From Micromonospora sp. WMMD961 (lineage in GTDB: Bacteria > Actinomycetota > Actinomycetes > Mycobacteriales > Micromonosporaceae): 64,000 nucleotides of DNA. Within the stretch, counting starts at the first letter, position 1. The number at the start of each line of letters is the position of its first letter. This document shows, piece after piece, positions 7,116 to 15,816 of the stretch. A model generated the notes under the pieces. That model was not told the DNA's origin. It did no database searches and worked only from the letters and a program-made list of their open reading frames with translations. Made by a program: the position numbers and the translations under genes. The stretch lies in the NCBI RefSeq assembly GCF_029626145.1, contig NZ_JARUBJ010000002.1, positions 2,758,501 to 2,822,500 of the forward strand. Direction: 5' to 3'.

Positions 7116-7952
7116 ATGCGGGTGCTTGTTGTCGGGGGTAGTGGGTTTCTGGGGCGGGCGGCGTGTCGGCGGGGCGTTCGCGCTGGGTTCTCCATGGTCG
7201 GGACGTTTCACTCCGGTGAGCTCTCCGTGCGGGGCGTCGACGCGCGCCGGCTGGACGTGACCGACCGCGCCGCGGTGCGCGCCCTGGTCGCCGAGGTGCG
7301 CCCGGACGCCGTGGTCGCGACCCCCTACAGGTACGGGGACTGGGCGGTCACCGCCGACGGGGCCGCCAACGTGGCGGTCGCCGCCGCCGAGACGGGTGCC
7401 CGGCTGGTGCACGTGTCCAGTGACGCGCTGCACGCCGGCCGGCCCACGCCCTACGCCGACGACGATCCGCCCACTCCGGTGCACGCGTACGGTGCCGCGA
7501 AGGCCGCAGCCGAGACCGCCGTGCGGGCGATCGACCCCGGCGCGGCAGTGGTACGCACCTCGCTGATCCTGGGCGAGGGCAGCAAACAGATCCAGCTCTG
7601 CCGGGACGCGCTCGCCGGCCGGGCGGTCCTCTTCTCCGACGAGCTACGCTGCCCGGTCGACGTCATCGACCTCGCCGACGCCGTACTGGAGTTGGTCGTC
7701 TCCTCGTACGCCGGGCTGCTCAACGTGGCCGGTCCCGACGCGGTGAGCCGGGCCGAGCTGGGTCTGCTGGTCGCTGAGCGGTTCGGCCTGGACGCAGCCG
7801 GGCTCACGACCACCACCGGGGCCTCCACGGGACTGTCGCGCCCCCTCGACGTACGCCTGGACTCCGCGCGCGGCGGGCCTGCTGCGGACGCGTCTGCGTG
7901 GAGTGCGCGAACTACTGGCATCGTGAACCGCATGCACACTTCCTGTGCATAA
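7116..7952 (+). CDS. RmlD-like SDR reductase with a frameshifted C-terminus
   Basis: NAD(P)-dependent reductase of the dTDP-4-dehydrorhamnose reductase (RmlD) family, 278 residues as read. The Rossmann motif GGSGFLG lies at residues 7-13, and HVSSDALHAG and YGAAKAAAE hold the catalytic Thr/Ser-Tyr-Lys set. After LDSAR (about residue 252) the frame reads a Gly/Pro/Ala tail. The neighbouring frame instead reads AAGLLRTRLRGVRELLAS and stops at 7926, the usual end of this family. Losing two bases or gaining one in the GCGCGCGGCG run near 7866-7875 explains the change. The as-read tail also runs into the operator region of the next gene. Either a real frameshift or a sequencing error; activity may survive because the catalytic core is intact. 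Confidence 0.8.
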   Translation: MRVLVVGGSGFLGRAACRRGVRAGFSMVGTFHSGELSVRGVDARRLDVTDRAAVRALVAEVRPDAVVATPYRYGDWAVTADGAANVAVAAAETGARLVHVSSDALHAGRPTPYADDDPPTPVHAYGAAKAAAETAVRAIDPGAAVVRTSLILGEGSKQIQLCRDALAGRAVLFSDELRCPVDVIDLADAVLELVVSSYAGLLNVAGPDAVSRAELGLLVAERFGLDAAGLTTTTGASTGLSRPLDVRLDSARGGPAADASAWSARTTGIVNRMHTSCA

Positions 7953-7989
7953 CTCTTGTGCATGAGAAGTGTGCAGAGATAGTGTGCAG
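7932..7989 (+). promoter_or_regulatory. Nested inverted repeats upstream of the ArsR-type gene (candidate operator)
   Basis: ATGCACA (7932-7938) pairs with TGTGCAT (7944-7950). A second TGTGCAT follows at 7957-7963. A larger inverted repeat TGCACACTTC (7933-7942) / GAAGTGTGCA (7966-7975) encloses them, and another GTGTGCAG sits at 7982-7989. The cluster ends at the start codon of the ArsR-type gene, which suggests autoregulation of the regulator-transporter operon. Confidence 0.65.
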
Positions 7990-7991
7990 TC

Positions 7992-8609
7992 ATGGCGAAC
8001 GACGAAGCGACCCTGCGGCCGACGCCGCGTGAGGTGCGGATCGACAAACGGCAGGTTCGGGTGCTGGCGCATCCGCTGCGGATGCGGCTGGTCGGGGCTC
8101 TGCGGGTGAACGGCCCCGCCACCGCCACCACCCTGGCGGAGCTGCTCGGCACCAACACCGGCGCGACCAGCTACCACCTGCGCCAACTCGCCGAGGTCGG
8201 GCTGGTCGTCGAGGATCCGGACCGGGGCAGCGGCCGGCAGCGCTGGTGGCGGGCCGCACACGACGTCACCAGCTGGGAGCCGAGCGACTTCGACGACGAC
8301 CCCGATGCCCGGGCCGCGATCGAGTGGATCCAGGGCGCCCAGGTCCGCCTTCTGGTCGAACACGCCGACCGCTGGTTCGCCACCCAGCACGAGTGGTCCC
8401 CCGCGTGGCGGGACGCCTTCGGTATGGGCGACATCTTCATGACCATCCCGCCGGCCCGGCTGGAAGCCCTCAAGGCCGAGGTGTGGCAGGTGCTGGAGCG
8501 GTACCACCGGGAGGCCGAGCCGGTCGACACAGCCGAGCCCGCCGACCCGCAGGCCCGCCCGGTGCAGGTGTTCCTGGCGGCCTACCCGCTGCTGGACGGC
8601 CCCCGATGA
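7992..8609 (+). CDS. ArsR/HTH_20-type transcriptional regulator
   Basis: Winged helix regulator of 205 residues. The N-terminal third holds the ArsR-like fold: VRVLAHPLRMRLVGALRVNG, then TATTLAELLGTNTGATSYHLRQLAEVG with the recognition helix, and the wing DRGSGRQRWWRA. There are no clustered Cys metal ligands, so it is not a typical metal sensor. The C-terminal half is helical and acidic and probably binds a ligand. It is translationally coupled to the MFS transporter gene (ATGA overlap) and preceded by nested inverted repeats, so it likely represses its own operon until the transported compound is present. Confidence 0.85.
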   Translation: MANDEATLRPTPREVRIDKRQVRVLAHPLRMRLVGALRVNGPATATTLAELLGTNTGATSYHLRQLAEVGLVVEDPDRGSGRQRWWRAAHDVTSWEPSDFDDDPDARAAIEWIQGAQVRLLVEHADRWFATQHEWSPAWRDAFGMGDIFMTIPPARLEALKAEVWQVLERYHREAEPVDTAEPADPQARPVQVFLAAYPLLDGPR

Positions 8610-9892
8610 GCGCGCTGACCGTACGCCAGGTGCGGCATCGCTACCTCACCCTCTACGGCCTGCGCTGGTTGCCCACGGGTCTGATGATCCCGGTCATGAT
8701 CCTGCTGATGCAGGAGCGCGGCCTGTCGCTGCCGCAGATCGGCTTGGTCTTCACCGCACAGGGCCTGCTGGTCCTGGCGCTGGAACTGCCCACCGGCGGT
8801 TTCGCCGACGCCCTCGGTCGCCGTCCGGTGCTGATCGTCGCCGGGGCGCTCAGCCTGGTCTCGTTGTCGTTGTTCGCGGTGGCCGACTCGTTCTGGATGT
8901 TCTTCCTGGTCTACGCCGTGCAGGGCGTCTACCGGGCGCTGGACAGCGGCCCGCTGGAGTCCTGGTACGTCGATGCCACGCTGGCCGCCGACCCGACCGC
9001 CGAGTACGAGCGGGGCCTCGGGCACGCGGGCGCCGTCTCCGGCGCGGCGATCGGTGGCGGCGCGCTGCTCAGCGGTGGCCTGGTCGCACTGGGCCCGATG
9101 GGGCCGATCAGCGCGCTCACCGTGCCCGTGCTGGCCGCGATCGTCGCGCAGGCGGCCGCGCTGCTCACGTTGCTCGCCCTGCTTGTCGAGCAGCGGCCGG
9201 CCACCGGGTTCGCGGCCGTACGGGCCTCGGTGGTGCAGGCGCCCCGGATGATCGGCCAGGCCGTCGGGCTGCTGCGTCGTTCCCGGGTGCTGCTGGCGCT
9301 GGTGGCCGTCGAGCTGTTCTGGGGCTTCGGCATGGTCACCTTCGAGTCGCTGCTGCCGGTACGACTCGCCGAGGTGATCGGCGACCCGGAACGTGCCGCC
9401 GCGCTGCTCGGACCGGCGAACTCGGCCGCCTGGCTCGCCTCGGCCGCCGGCGCGGCGCTGACCCCGCTGCTGCTGCGCTGGTTCGGCGCGGCACCCAGTG
9501 CGGCCCTGCTGCGCATTCTCCAGGGCGTGACGGTGGTCGGGATGGGACTGTTCGCCGGGCCGGTCGGCGTGCTGGTGGCGTACCTGGCCTGCTACGCCGT
9601 GCACGGCGCGTCCAACCCGCTGCACACTGGCCTGCTGCACCGGCAGGTCGACGGCCCGTACCGGACCAGTGTGCTCTCGCTGAACTCGATGATGGCGCAG
9701 CCGGCCGCCGCGCTCGGCGGGGTGGTGCTGACCGCGCTGGCCGCCGCCATCAGCGTCAGTGCCGCGATGGTGGTCGGCGCGGTGGTGCTGGCCGTCGCCG
9801 CGCCGCTCTACCTACCCGCCTGGCTAGCTGGCCGTCGGGCCGCCCCGGCCGTCGAGCCGACAGCGGTTCCGGTTCCGGCCGCCGACCGTTAG
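8606..9892 (+). CDS. MFS transporter
   Basis: Major facilitator superfamily efflux protein, 428 residues with about 12 hydrophobic segments. The start is the ATG at 8606, which overlaps the regulator stop (ATGA). Motif A-like sequence GFADALGRRPVLI lies between helices 2 and 3, and TYR-rich SWYVDAT lies near helix 4. The paired ArsR-type regulator points to inducible export of a drug or metabolite; the substrate cannot be deduced. A strong hairpin follows the stop. Confidence 0.88.
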   Translation: MSALTVRQVRHRYLTLYGLRWLPTGLMIPVMILLMQERGLSLPQIGLVFTAQGLLVLALELPTGGFADALGRRPVLIVAGALSLVSLSLFAVADSFWMFFLVYAVQGVYRALDSGPLESWYVDATLAADPTAEYERGLGHAGAVSGAAIGGGALLSGGLVALGPMGPISALTVPVLAAIVAQAAALLTLLALLVEQRPATGFAAVRASVVQAPRMIGQAVGLLRRSRVLLALVAVELFWGFGMVTFESLLPVRLAEVIGDPERAAALLGPANSAAWLASAAGAALTPLLLRWFGAAPSAALLRILQGVTVVGMGLFAGPVGVLVAYLACYAVHGASNPLHTGLLHRQVDGPYRTSVLSLNSMMAQPAAALGGVVLTALAAAISVSAAMVVGAVVLAVAAPLYLPAWLAGRRAAPAVEPTAVPVPAADR

Positions 9893-9900
9893 CGAAGACC

Positions 9901-9936
9901 CCTCGCCTGACCGGCCGGACCGCCGGTCAGGCGAGG
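9901..9936. terminator. Bidirectional hairpin terminator between convergent genes
   Basis: A perfect 15-bp stem (9901-9915 with 9922-9936) and six-base loop lies between the MFS gene and the convergent acetyltransferase gene, overlapping the last codons of the latter. Confidence 0.8.
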
Positions 9937-10667
9937 CGGATCGAGCTGAGTGGGAGGGTGCTGGTGAAGCCGAGCCGACGATAGAGCCGCGCCGCACCGA
10001 CGTTGTGCGTGTAGACACCGAGGCCCACTGTGTCGTGGCGCGCCAGCAGCGCCCGGGTCATTCCGGCGGTCAGGGACGCGCCCAGCCCCCGCCCCCGCTG
10101 GTCGGGGGCGACGGTCAGCCCGGCGAGGAAACCGATGTCGCCCTGGCTGCGGTCCGCGCCGCAGGCCACCAACCGGTCGCCGGCCCGGATGCCGTACCAG
10201 TCGACCACCCGGGGGTCGCCGGGGCGGGAGGTGCTGCTGGGGAACGACTCCCGCACCAGCGCCGCCAGCGCCGGCTGGTCGGCGTCGGTGAGGCGCTCCA
10301 CCGGCTGCTCGTCCGGCTGGACCGGCGGCGGCTCGTCGGTCCAGTGGAAGTCCCAGTCGCTCTGCTCGGCCACCACCAGCCGGTCGACCAGCAGACCGCG
10401 ACCGTGCCGGGGCAGGTGCAGCCGGTGCCCCGGGCGCAGCGTGCCGTCGGCGAGGAGAGCCGCGCAGATCTCCAGCGCCGGTTCGGCCGGGCCGATCGCG
10501 CAGCCGGCCGGTCCGTGCTCGGGCGGCACCAGCCACAGCACGGCACCACCGCGCTGGTATCCGCGCGCCGGCGCGGCCCGGCCGAGCGCGTGCCGGGCGA
10601 ACGGGTGGTGGCCGACAGCGGCCAGGATGGCGCCTCGTCCCAGGAGCACCTGGTCGTCGATGATCAT
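9927..10667 (-). CDS. GNAT family N-acetyltransferase
   Basis: Protein of 246 residues. The C-terminal half is a GNAT domain with the acetyl-CoA loop VAPDQRGRGLGASLTAGM (the R/Q-x-x-G-x-G/A signature) and the closing NVGAARLYRRLGF helix-strand. The N-terminal half (GHHPFARHALGRAAP, AVLWLVPPE) has no clear catalytic motif and may be a degenerate second GNAT unit, as in many two-domain actinobacterial proteins. Substrate unknown. The ATG lies six bases after a TAGGCT -10 box, so the mRNA is predicted to be leaderless. Confidence 0.82.
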   Translation of the reverse strand: MIIDDQVLLGRGAILAAVGHHPFARHALGRAAPARGYQRGGAVLWLVPPEHGPAGCAIGPAEPALEICAALLADGTLRPGHRLHLPRHGRGLLVDRLVVAEQSDWDFHWTDEPPPVQPDEQPVERLTDADQPALAALVRESFPSSTSRPGDPRVVDWYGIRAGDRLVACGADRSQGDIGFLAGLTVAPDQRGRGLGASLTAGMTRALLARHDTVGLGVYTHNVGAARLYRRLGFTSTLPLSSIRLA

Positions 10668-10673
10668 CGGGTC

Positions 10674-10679
10674 AGCCTA
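10674..10679 (-). promoter_or_regulatory. Leaderless -10 box for the GNAT gene
   Basis: TAGGCT on the minus strand is followed by six bases and the ATG at 10667, with no ribosome binding site. Confidence 0.5.
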
Positions 10680-10806
10680 GGAGCCGGTGGCGGAACGCCC
10701 ACGCCGGCCTGGGGCGAAGCGGGCCATATCCATCGTGGAGATTGGCGAGCCGACCGATTGGGTACATCACGCGCCGACCTACTGGGAACCCCCACCGGAG
10801 GACCAC

Positions 10807-11019
10807 ATGCTCGCCATTCTTGCGGCCATCGTCTTTGGCTTCGCCCTGCTGCTCGACCTGCTCAACACAGACTTCGGAGCACCGGACCTGTTCAACTGGA
10901 ACACTCTCGTGCTCATCGGGCTCCTCCTGCTCTCGCTCTACCTGGGCGGCGTGGGCAGCGGCCCGCGCGGCGGTGGCGGCGGCCGCTGGTACCGGGGCCG
11001 GCGCCCCGGTCGTGGCTGA
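10807..11019 (+). CDS. Small two-helix membrane protein, 70 aa
   Basis: The ATG at 10807 follows a clear GGAGG site (10797-10801). The protein has two hydrophobic segments: MLAILAAIVFGFALLLDLL at the start and WNTLVLIGLLLLSLYLGGV at about 31-49. They are joined by a short acidic turn (NTDFGAPDLFN), and the C-terminus is glycine/arginine-rich. The hairpin topology and basic tail suggest an inner-membrane protein with cytoplasmic C-terminus. I recognise no function. An in-frame extension to 10687 exists but lacks a ribosome binding site and its sequence is unlike a signal or membrane segment. Confidence 0.7.
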   Translation: MLAILAAIVFGFALLLDLLNTDFGAPDLFNWNTLVLIGLLLLSLYLGGVGSGPRGGGGGRWYRGRRPGRG

Positions 11020-11080
11020 CCGGAACCGATCACCGATGGCGGGCCCCCGGCGCGATTCCGGCGTCGTGGGCCCGGCCCGG

Positions 11081-11086
11081 TACTGT
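11081..11086 (+). promoter_or_regulatory. Leaderless -10 box for rarA
   Basis: TACTGT, then seven bases, then ATG at 11094; no ribosome binding site. Confidence 0.5.
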
Positions 11087-11093
11087 CTTCGTG

Positions 11094-12632
11094 ATGGAGT
11101 CCGACGCCCTCTTCTCCCTCGGTGAACCCGCCGGGTCGCGCAGCGCGCCCGACGGTCCCGCCGGTGTCGACGGCTTCACCGCGGTGGCCGACGACTCCCC
11201 CCTGCCCGTCCGGATGCGCCCGGCGAGCCTCGACGAGCTGGTCGGGCAGGAGCACCTGCTCGCCCCCGGCGCACCCCTGCGGCAACTCGTCTCCGGCGGA
11301 GCTCCGATGTCGGTGATCCTCTGGGGCCCGCCGGGCAGCGGCAAGACCACCATCGCGCATCTGGTGGCCGGGGCCACCGACCGTCGCTTCGTCGCCATGT
11401 CGGCGCTCTCCGCCGGCGTGAAGGACGTGCGGGCGGTGATCGAGACGGCCCGCCGCCAGCGTCGCTCGGGCGGCCCGCAGACCGTGCTCTTCATCGACGA
11501 GGCGCACCGGTTCAGCAAGACCCAACAGGATTCGCTGCTCGCCGCCGTCGAGGACCGTACGGTCACGTTGCTGGCGGCCACCACCGAGAACCCGTACTTC
11601 TCGGTCATCTCTCCGCTGCTGTCGCGGTGCGTGCTGCTCACCCTGCAACCGTTGGACGACGAGGCGGTGCGCGGCCTGCTGCGTCGCGCGGTCGCCGACA
11701 AGCGCGGCCTCGACGCCGCGCTCACCCTGACCATCGAGGCCGAGGACCACCTCGTCCGGCTCGCCGCCGGTGACGTCCGCAAGGCGCTCACCGCGCTGGA
11801 GGCCGCGGCGGCCTCCGCCACGGCCCTCGGCACCGGCCGGATCGACCTGGCCACGGCCGAGCAGGCGGTCGACGTGGCCGCGGTGCGCTACGACCGCGAC
11901 GGCGACGCCCACTACGACGTCGTCAGTGCCTTCATCAAGAGCATGCGTGGCTCGGACGTCGACGCCGCCGTGCACTGGTTGGCGCGCATGCTGGTCGCCG
12001 GCGAGGACGCCCGGTTCATCGCCCGCCGCCTGGTCATCTTCGCCAGCGAGGACGTGGGCATGGCCGACCCCGGGGCGTTGAGCGTCGCCACCGCCGCCGC
12101 GCACGCGGTCGAGTACGTCGGGCTGCCCGAAGCGCAGCTCAACCTGGCTCAGGCGGTGATCCACCTGGCCACCGCCCCCAAGTCGAACTCGGCCACCACC
12201 GCCATCGGGGCCGCGATCGCCGACGTCCGGGCCGGTCGTGGTGGCTCAGTGCCACGAGGGCTGCGCGACGCGCACTACGCCGGAGCCCGGGGGTTGGGTC
12301 ACGGGACCGGCTACCGCTACCCGCACGACGACCAGCGCGGCGTGGTCACCCAGCAGTACGTCCCGGACGACCTGGTGGGCACCGACTACTACCAGCCCAG
12401 CCCACACGGCGCGGAGCGGGCGGTGGCCGGCCGGCTGCCCCTGCTGCGCCGGATCGTGCGTGGTCTGCCGGCCCCGGCCACCCGTGCGGACACTCCGACA
12501 GCCGAGCCGCCTGTAACGGCACAGACCGCGTCGGCGCTTCCCGCCGAGACCGGTCGCCCGGCGACCGACACGGGCACCCCCGGCACGACGCAGGACAGCG
12601 GCACCGACGCCGCAGGAGAGGGTCAACAGTGA
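11094..12632 (+). CDS. rarA: Replication-associated recombination protein RarA (MgsA) AAA+ ATPase
   Basis: AAA+ ATPase related to clamp-loader subunits and RuvB, acting at stalled replication forks. 512 residues. It has RMRPASLDELVGQEHLL, Walker A GPPGSGKTT (Lys84), Walker B LFIDEAHRF (Asp135-Glu136), sensor 1 LLAATTENP and arginine finger region LLSRC. The C-terminal tetramerisation domain shows ASEDVGMADP and the conserved HLATAPKSNSA. After about residue 450 there is an extra Thr/Ala/Pro-rich tail of some 50 residues not usual in the family. It is translationally coupled (GTGA) to the giant disordered protein downstream. Confidence 0.93.
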   Translation: MESDALFSLGEPAGSRSAPDGPAGVDGFTAVADDSPLPVRMRPASLDELVGQEHLLAPGAPLRQLVSGGAPMSVILWGPPGSGKTTIAHLVAGATDRRFVAMSALSAGVKDVRAVIETARRQRRSGGPQTVLFIDEAHRFSKTQQDSLLAAVEDRTVTLLAATTENPYFSVISPLLSRCVLLTLQPLDDEAVRGLLRRAVADKRGLDAALTLTIEAEDHLVRLAAGDVRKALTALEAAAASATALGTGRIDLATAEQAVDVAAVRYDRDGDAHYDVVSAFIKSMRGSDVDAAVHWLARMLVAGEDARFIARRLVIFASEDVGMADPGALSVATAAAHAVEYVGLPEAQLNLAQAVIHLATAPKSNSATTAIGAAIADVRAGRGGSVPRGLRDAHYAGARGLGHGTGYRYPHDDQRGVVTQQYVPDDLVGTDYYQPSPHGAERAVAGRLPLLRRIVRGLPAPATRADTPTAEPPVTAQTASALPAETGRPATDTGTPGTTQDSGTDAAGEGQQ

Positions 12633-15600
12633 AATCGCGTGGTGGGGACCGCCCGGACGAGGGCCCGGACGAGCGGCGCGAACCCCGCGCCAAGGCTCGT
12701 CGCTGGGGTCGGGGTCGGGCGGCGGAGACCGAGCCGGAGGAGCCGGTCGCCGGCGAGGAGTTCGGCTGGATCGACGACCTGCGCTCGGCCAAGCAGCAAC
12801 GCACCGAGCTGGGCCCGGACGGTGCCCCGGCAGAGCCGAACCGCCCCACCGGGGGTGCGCGCGCCGGCGTGCCGGCGCTGCCGGAGGTTCCGGCACCGCC
12901 CGCGCCCCGGCAGAGCGACACGGGCGGTGCCGGCCCGCGTCGACCCGTCGACGGCCCCTGGCCGGGGGAGACGCCGCCGACCGGCCGCCGCCCGGACGAC
13001 CGGCCCAGCCCCGGCGCTCCCGCCTCGGGCCAACCGACACGTCGCGGTGTGCAGCCGGCTACCGGTGCGCGCGCCGCCGTACCCCCGTCACCACCCACCG
13101 CCCGACCGGCCGGCGGTGACCCGGGCGTGCACCCGACTCCCGACGGGCCCGGCGGCCGTGCTCGCCCCGCAGCGACTCCGCCTGGCCCCCCCGTGGGCCA
13201 TCCGACCTCCGGCGCCCCGACCGGCCGCCGCGCCGAAGCCGCCGCGCCGGGTGGTCGTCGTCCAGACCCCGCCGCGCCAGGGGGCCGTCCGGACGCCGTG
13301 CCCCCGCTGCGCCGTCCGGACGCCGTCCCACCGGGCCGCCGGCCGGGCCCCGAGTCCGTCGAGCCCGGCCGTGTACGCCCGCCGACCGACGGCACCCCCA
13401 CCGGTCGCCGTCCCGGCCCGGCACCCGATCCGGCGCGTCCGGCTGGTCCGCCCGCCGCCGGCGTGGCGCGGTTCGACGGCGCGCCGGCCGGCGTCGTCCC
13501 ACCGGCCGCGGACGGCCTGCGGCCCGACCCCGCCGTCGAGCATGACGCCCGTACCGCGCGGCGTCGGCCAGGCCCGGTCGACCCCGGGGCGCCCGAGCCG
13601 ACCGGCCGCCGTGCCGCCGAGCCCGCCCGCCCGGCGGGCGGCGGCCGGCGCCGTGCCGCCGAGCCCGACGAGCCGGTGGTGCCCCGCTCGGGCAACGCGC
13701 CGTCGGTGCCCGCGGCCTCCGGGGGCCACAGTGGCGCGACGCCCACGGTCGTCCCGGCCGACGGCACCGGTCGCCGCCGCCGGGCCGCCTCCGACGAGCC
13801 GGAGCGGCGTACGCCGGCCGGCGGCGAATCTCGGGCGGACCGCCCGGAGCGGCCCGCCGACTGGCTGCGCCAGGCCGGCCGCCTACCGCACACCGACCCG
13901 GGTCTGCCGGTCGTCAACCGCCGAGCGGCCACCTCGCCGCCCTCGGGTCGGCGACCCGAGGCGCCGACCGGCACCGGGGACATCGTCGACCAGTCGTCCG
14001 GTCGGCTCGGCGTACCGGACCCGGCCGCGGAGCGACCCGCCGGCCGCCGGTCCGCCGGCCCGCCGGCCGACCCGGGGGCGGAGGCGACGACCGGCCGTCG
14101 TGCCGTTCGCCCGGAATCGTCAGGTTCCACCGGCGAACAGGCGCTGCCCTATCCGCCGTCGCCCGGCGACCGACCCGGCCGGGGTCGAGGTGCCGCGGCG
14201 TCCCCACCGGATCTGACCGGCCGGCGTGGTCGTGCGGCCGCCGGGCCCGGTCCGGACGGGGCGCCCGCGCCGGATCCGATCGCCCGGCGTCGTCGTCCGT
14301 CGGCCGAGTCCGGCCCCGACGGCCCGGCTGGTCCGGGTCGACCCGGACCTCGCGGCGACGAACCGTACGCCGCTGGACGACCCACACCCGGCGGCGGTCC
14401 CGCCGCACCGGGTCGGGGCGCTGCCCGCTCCACCCCACCCGGACGGGTCCGGCCCGGCCCGGGGGAGGCGCCGGCCCCGGGTGCCGGGCGTGGCGGCACC
14501 GATGGCCCACCCCGCCCCGGCGCGGAGGCTCGCGGCGCGGCCCGTCCGGAGGGTCCGGCTCGTGCCGCGGTGCCTCCGGGTGTGGACGGCCCGCCGGGTC
14601 CGCGTCCCGAGGGCTCTGCTCGTGGCGCGGTGCCGCCCGGTGTGGACCGCTCACCGCGTCCGCGTCCGGAGGGTCCGGCGCGTGCCGCCGTCCGCCCGCC
14701 GGGCGCCGCTCAGCCGCCCCTCGCCGACGACCGGGGCAGTGGTGCGCCGATCGGCCGACCCGCCCCCTCCGACCGGGCCGCCGGGCGCGCCCTGCCACCG
14801 AATCGGGAGCCCGGCCGCGCCGAGCCGAGCGGCGTCGCCCCGGTGCCGCCACCGGGCCGCCCGGGCGATCCCGTCGGGGTAGCCCGTGCCGCCGCCGTGG
14901 TGCCGTCCCCGTCCGGGCCGGCGGAACGGCCCGCATCGGAGCCGGTCGGCGGCCCCGCGCTGCGTCCTGGCGACCAGGGCTCGCCCGGTGACGCCGACGC
15001 GGCGGGCGCCCGGTCCGAGGCACGCCGGGAGTCGCGGGAACGGCGGCGCCTGCGGGCGGCGGTGCTGGCGCTGGTCAGCGTCGTGCTGCTCGGTGCGGTG
15101 CCGCTCTTCTTCGGCATCCGCACGTTGAGCCGTGATCCGGTCTTCGACAACCTGGACAAGCTCGACGTGCCGGGTTGGGCGGCCGCGAAGACGGTCGACG
15201 ACGTCAGCGGCAGCCGGTGGTGTCTGCTCGACTGCCGGCTGCGGGAACGCACCGTCACCTCGGATAAGGCACCGGCGGAGACGGCACAGGCCTACGAGAA
15301 CGCGTTGCGGCAGGACGGCTGGCAGCCGTGGAAGGTGAGCCGTTGCCCGGAGCAGGAGACGAAGGGCAGCTACACCTGTTGGCGGCGCGACGAGTTGACG
15401 CTCGACCTGTGGGTCCGCGAGCCGACCTGCGTGCCGCCGCCGGTCGACGGCGAGCCGGCCGTCGTGCCGTCTGTCGATCCGTCGGCCGATCCGTCGGCCG
15501 CTGCGACCGAGTGCACCGGCTCGTTGGTGTCGGTGAAGGTGCGTAACGCGATCGACGACGAGCGGACCAGGCCACAGCCGACCACCGACCCGTCACTGAC

Positions 15601-15667
15601 CGGAGAGGATCCGTTCCCGACGGTCAGCGGCGATCCGCTGGGTGAGCTGACACCCTCACCGTCGTGA
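12629..15667 (+). CDS. Giant disordered Pro/Arg-rich membrane protein with a C-terminal extracytoplasmic domain
   Basis: 1012 residues, function unknown. Residues 1-65 are charged and look conserved (EEFGWIDDLRSAKQQRTELG). About 66-800 are almost wholly Pro, Arg, Gly and Ala with repeated TGRR, GRRP and RPD motifs and a 20-residue tandem repeat, certainly disordered. One membrane helix lies at about 809-832 (LRAAVLALVSVVLLGAVPLFF). A Cys-containing domain of about 130 residues follows (CLLDCRL, SRCPEQ, YTCWRRD, EPTCVPP) and then a Ser/Thr/Pro tail. The topology should be a long cytoplasmic N-terminus with the Cys domain outside. It starts inside the rarA stop (GTGA), so it is co-translated with it. 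Long antisense frames over this gene are composition artefacts. Confidence 0.75.
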   Translation: MKSRGGDRPDEGPDERREPRAKARRWGRGRAAETEPEEPVAGEEFGWIDDLRSAKQQRTELGPDGAPAEPNRPTGGARAGVPALPEVPAPPAPRQSDTGGAGPRRPVDGPWPGETPPTGRRPDDRPSPGAPASGQPTRRGVQPATGARAAVPPSPPTARPAGGDPGVHPTPDGPGGRARPAATPPGPPVGHPTSGAPTGRRAEAAAPGGRRPDPAAPGGRPDAVPPLRRPDAVPPGRRPGPESVEPGRVRPPTDGTPTGRRPGPAPDPARPAGPPAAGVARFDGAPAGVVPPAADGLRPDPAVEHDARTARRRPGPVDPGAPEPTGRRAAEPARPAGGGRRRAAEPDEPVVPRSGNAPSVPAASGGHSGATPTVVPADGTGRRRRAASDEPERRTPAGGESRADRPERPADWLRQAGRLPHTDPGLPVVNRRAATSPPSGRRPEAPTGTGDIVDQSSGRLGVPDPAAERPAGRRSAGPPADPGAEATTGRRAVRPESSGSTGEQALPYPPSPGDRPGRGRGAAASPPDLTGRRGRAAAGPGPDGAPAPDPIARRRRPSAESGPDGPAGPGRPGPRGDEPYAAGRPTPGGGPAAPGRGAARSTPPGRVRPGPGEAPAPGAGRGGTDGPPRPGAEARGAARPEGPARAAVPPGVDGPPGPRPEGSARGAVPPGVDRSPRPRPEGPARAAVRPPGAAQPPLADDRGSGAPIGRPAPSDRAAGRALPPNREPGRAEPSGVAPVPPPGRPGDPVGVARAAAVVPSPSGPAERPASEPVGGPALRPGDQGSPGDADAAGARSEARRESRERRRLRAAVLALVSVVLLGAVPLFFGIRTLSRDPVFDNLDKLDVPGWAAAKTVDDVSGSRWCLLDCRLRERTVTSDKAPAETAQAYENALRQDGWQPWKVSRCPEQETKGSYTCWRRDELTLDLWVREPTCVPPPVDGEPAVVPSVDPSADPSAAATECTGSLVSVKVRNAIDDERTRPQPTTDPSLTGEDPFPTVSGDPLGELTPSPS
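14549..14698 (+). repeat. 60-bp tandem repeat inside the disordered protein gene
   Basis: Two and a half copies of a 60-base unit start at 14549, 14609 and 14669. Each encodes a variant of EGPARAAVPPGVDGPPGPRP. The period is a multiple of three, so the frame is kept. Confidence 0.75.
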
Positions 15668-15816
15668 GCCGGGCTCCATCACGGACGGTAGGGTCTGGGG
15701 CTGGCGGGCACGCCCGCTACCGATGACCGCCGACGGCGTGGCGGCCGGTACGGGTGCGATGGTTGTGCGTTCCGGGGACGTCGGGTCCTGCGGAACTTTG
15801 CTTGAGGAGGACAGGC

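Noticed and set aside
10005..11093. N-terminal extension of rarA by 363 codons
   Set aside because: The extension runs antisense through the acetyltransferase gene and over the small membrane protein gene; RarA proteins start at the ATG at 11094, which has a leaderless -10 box.
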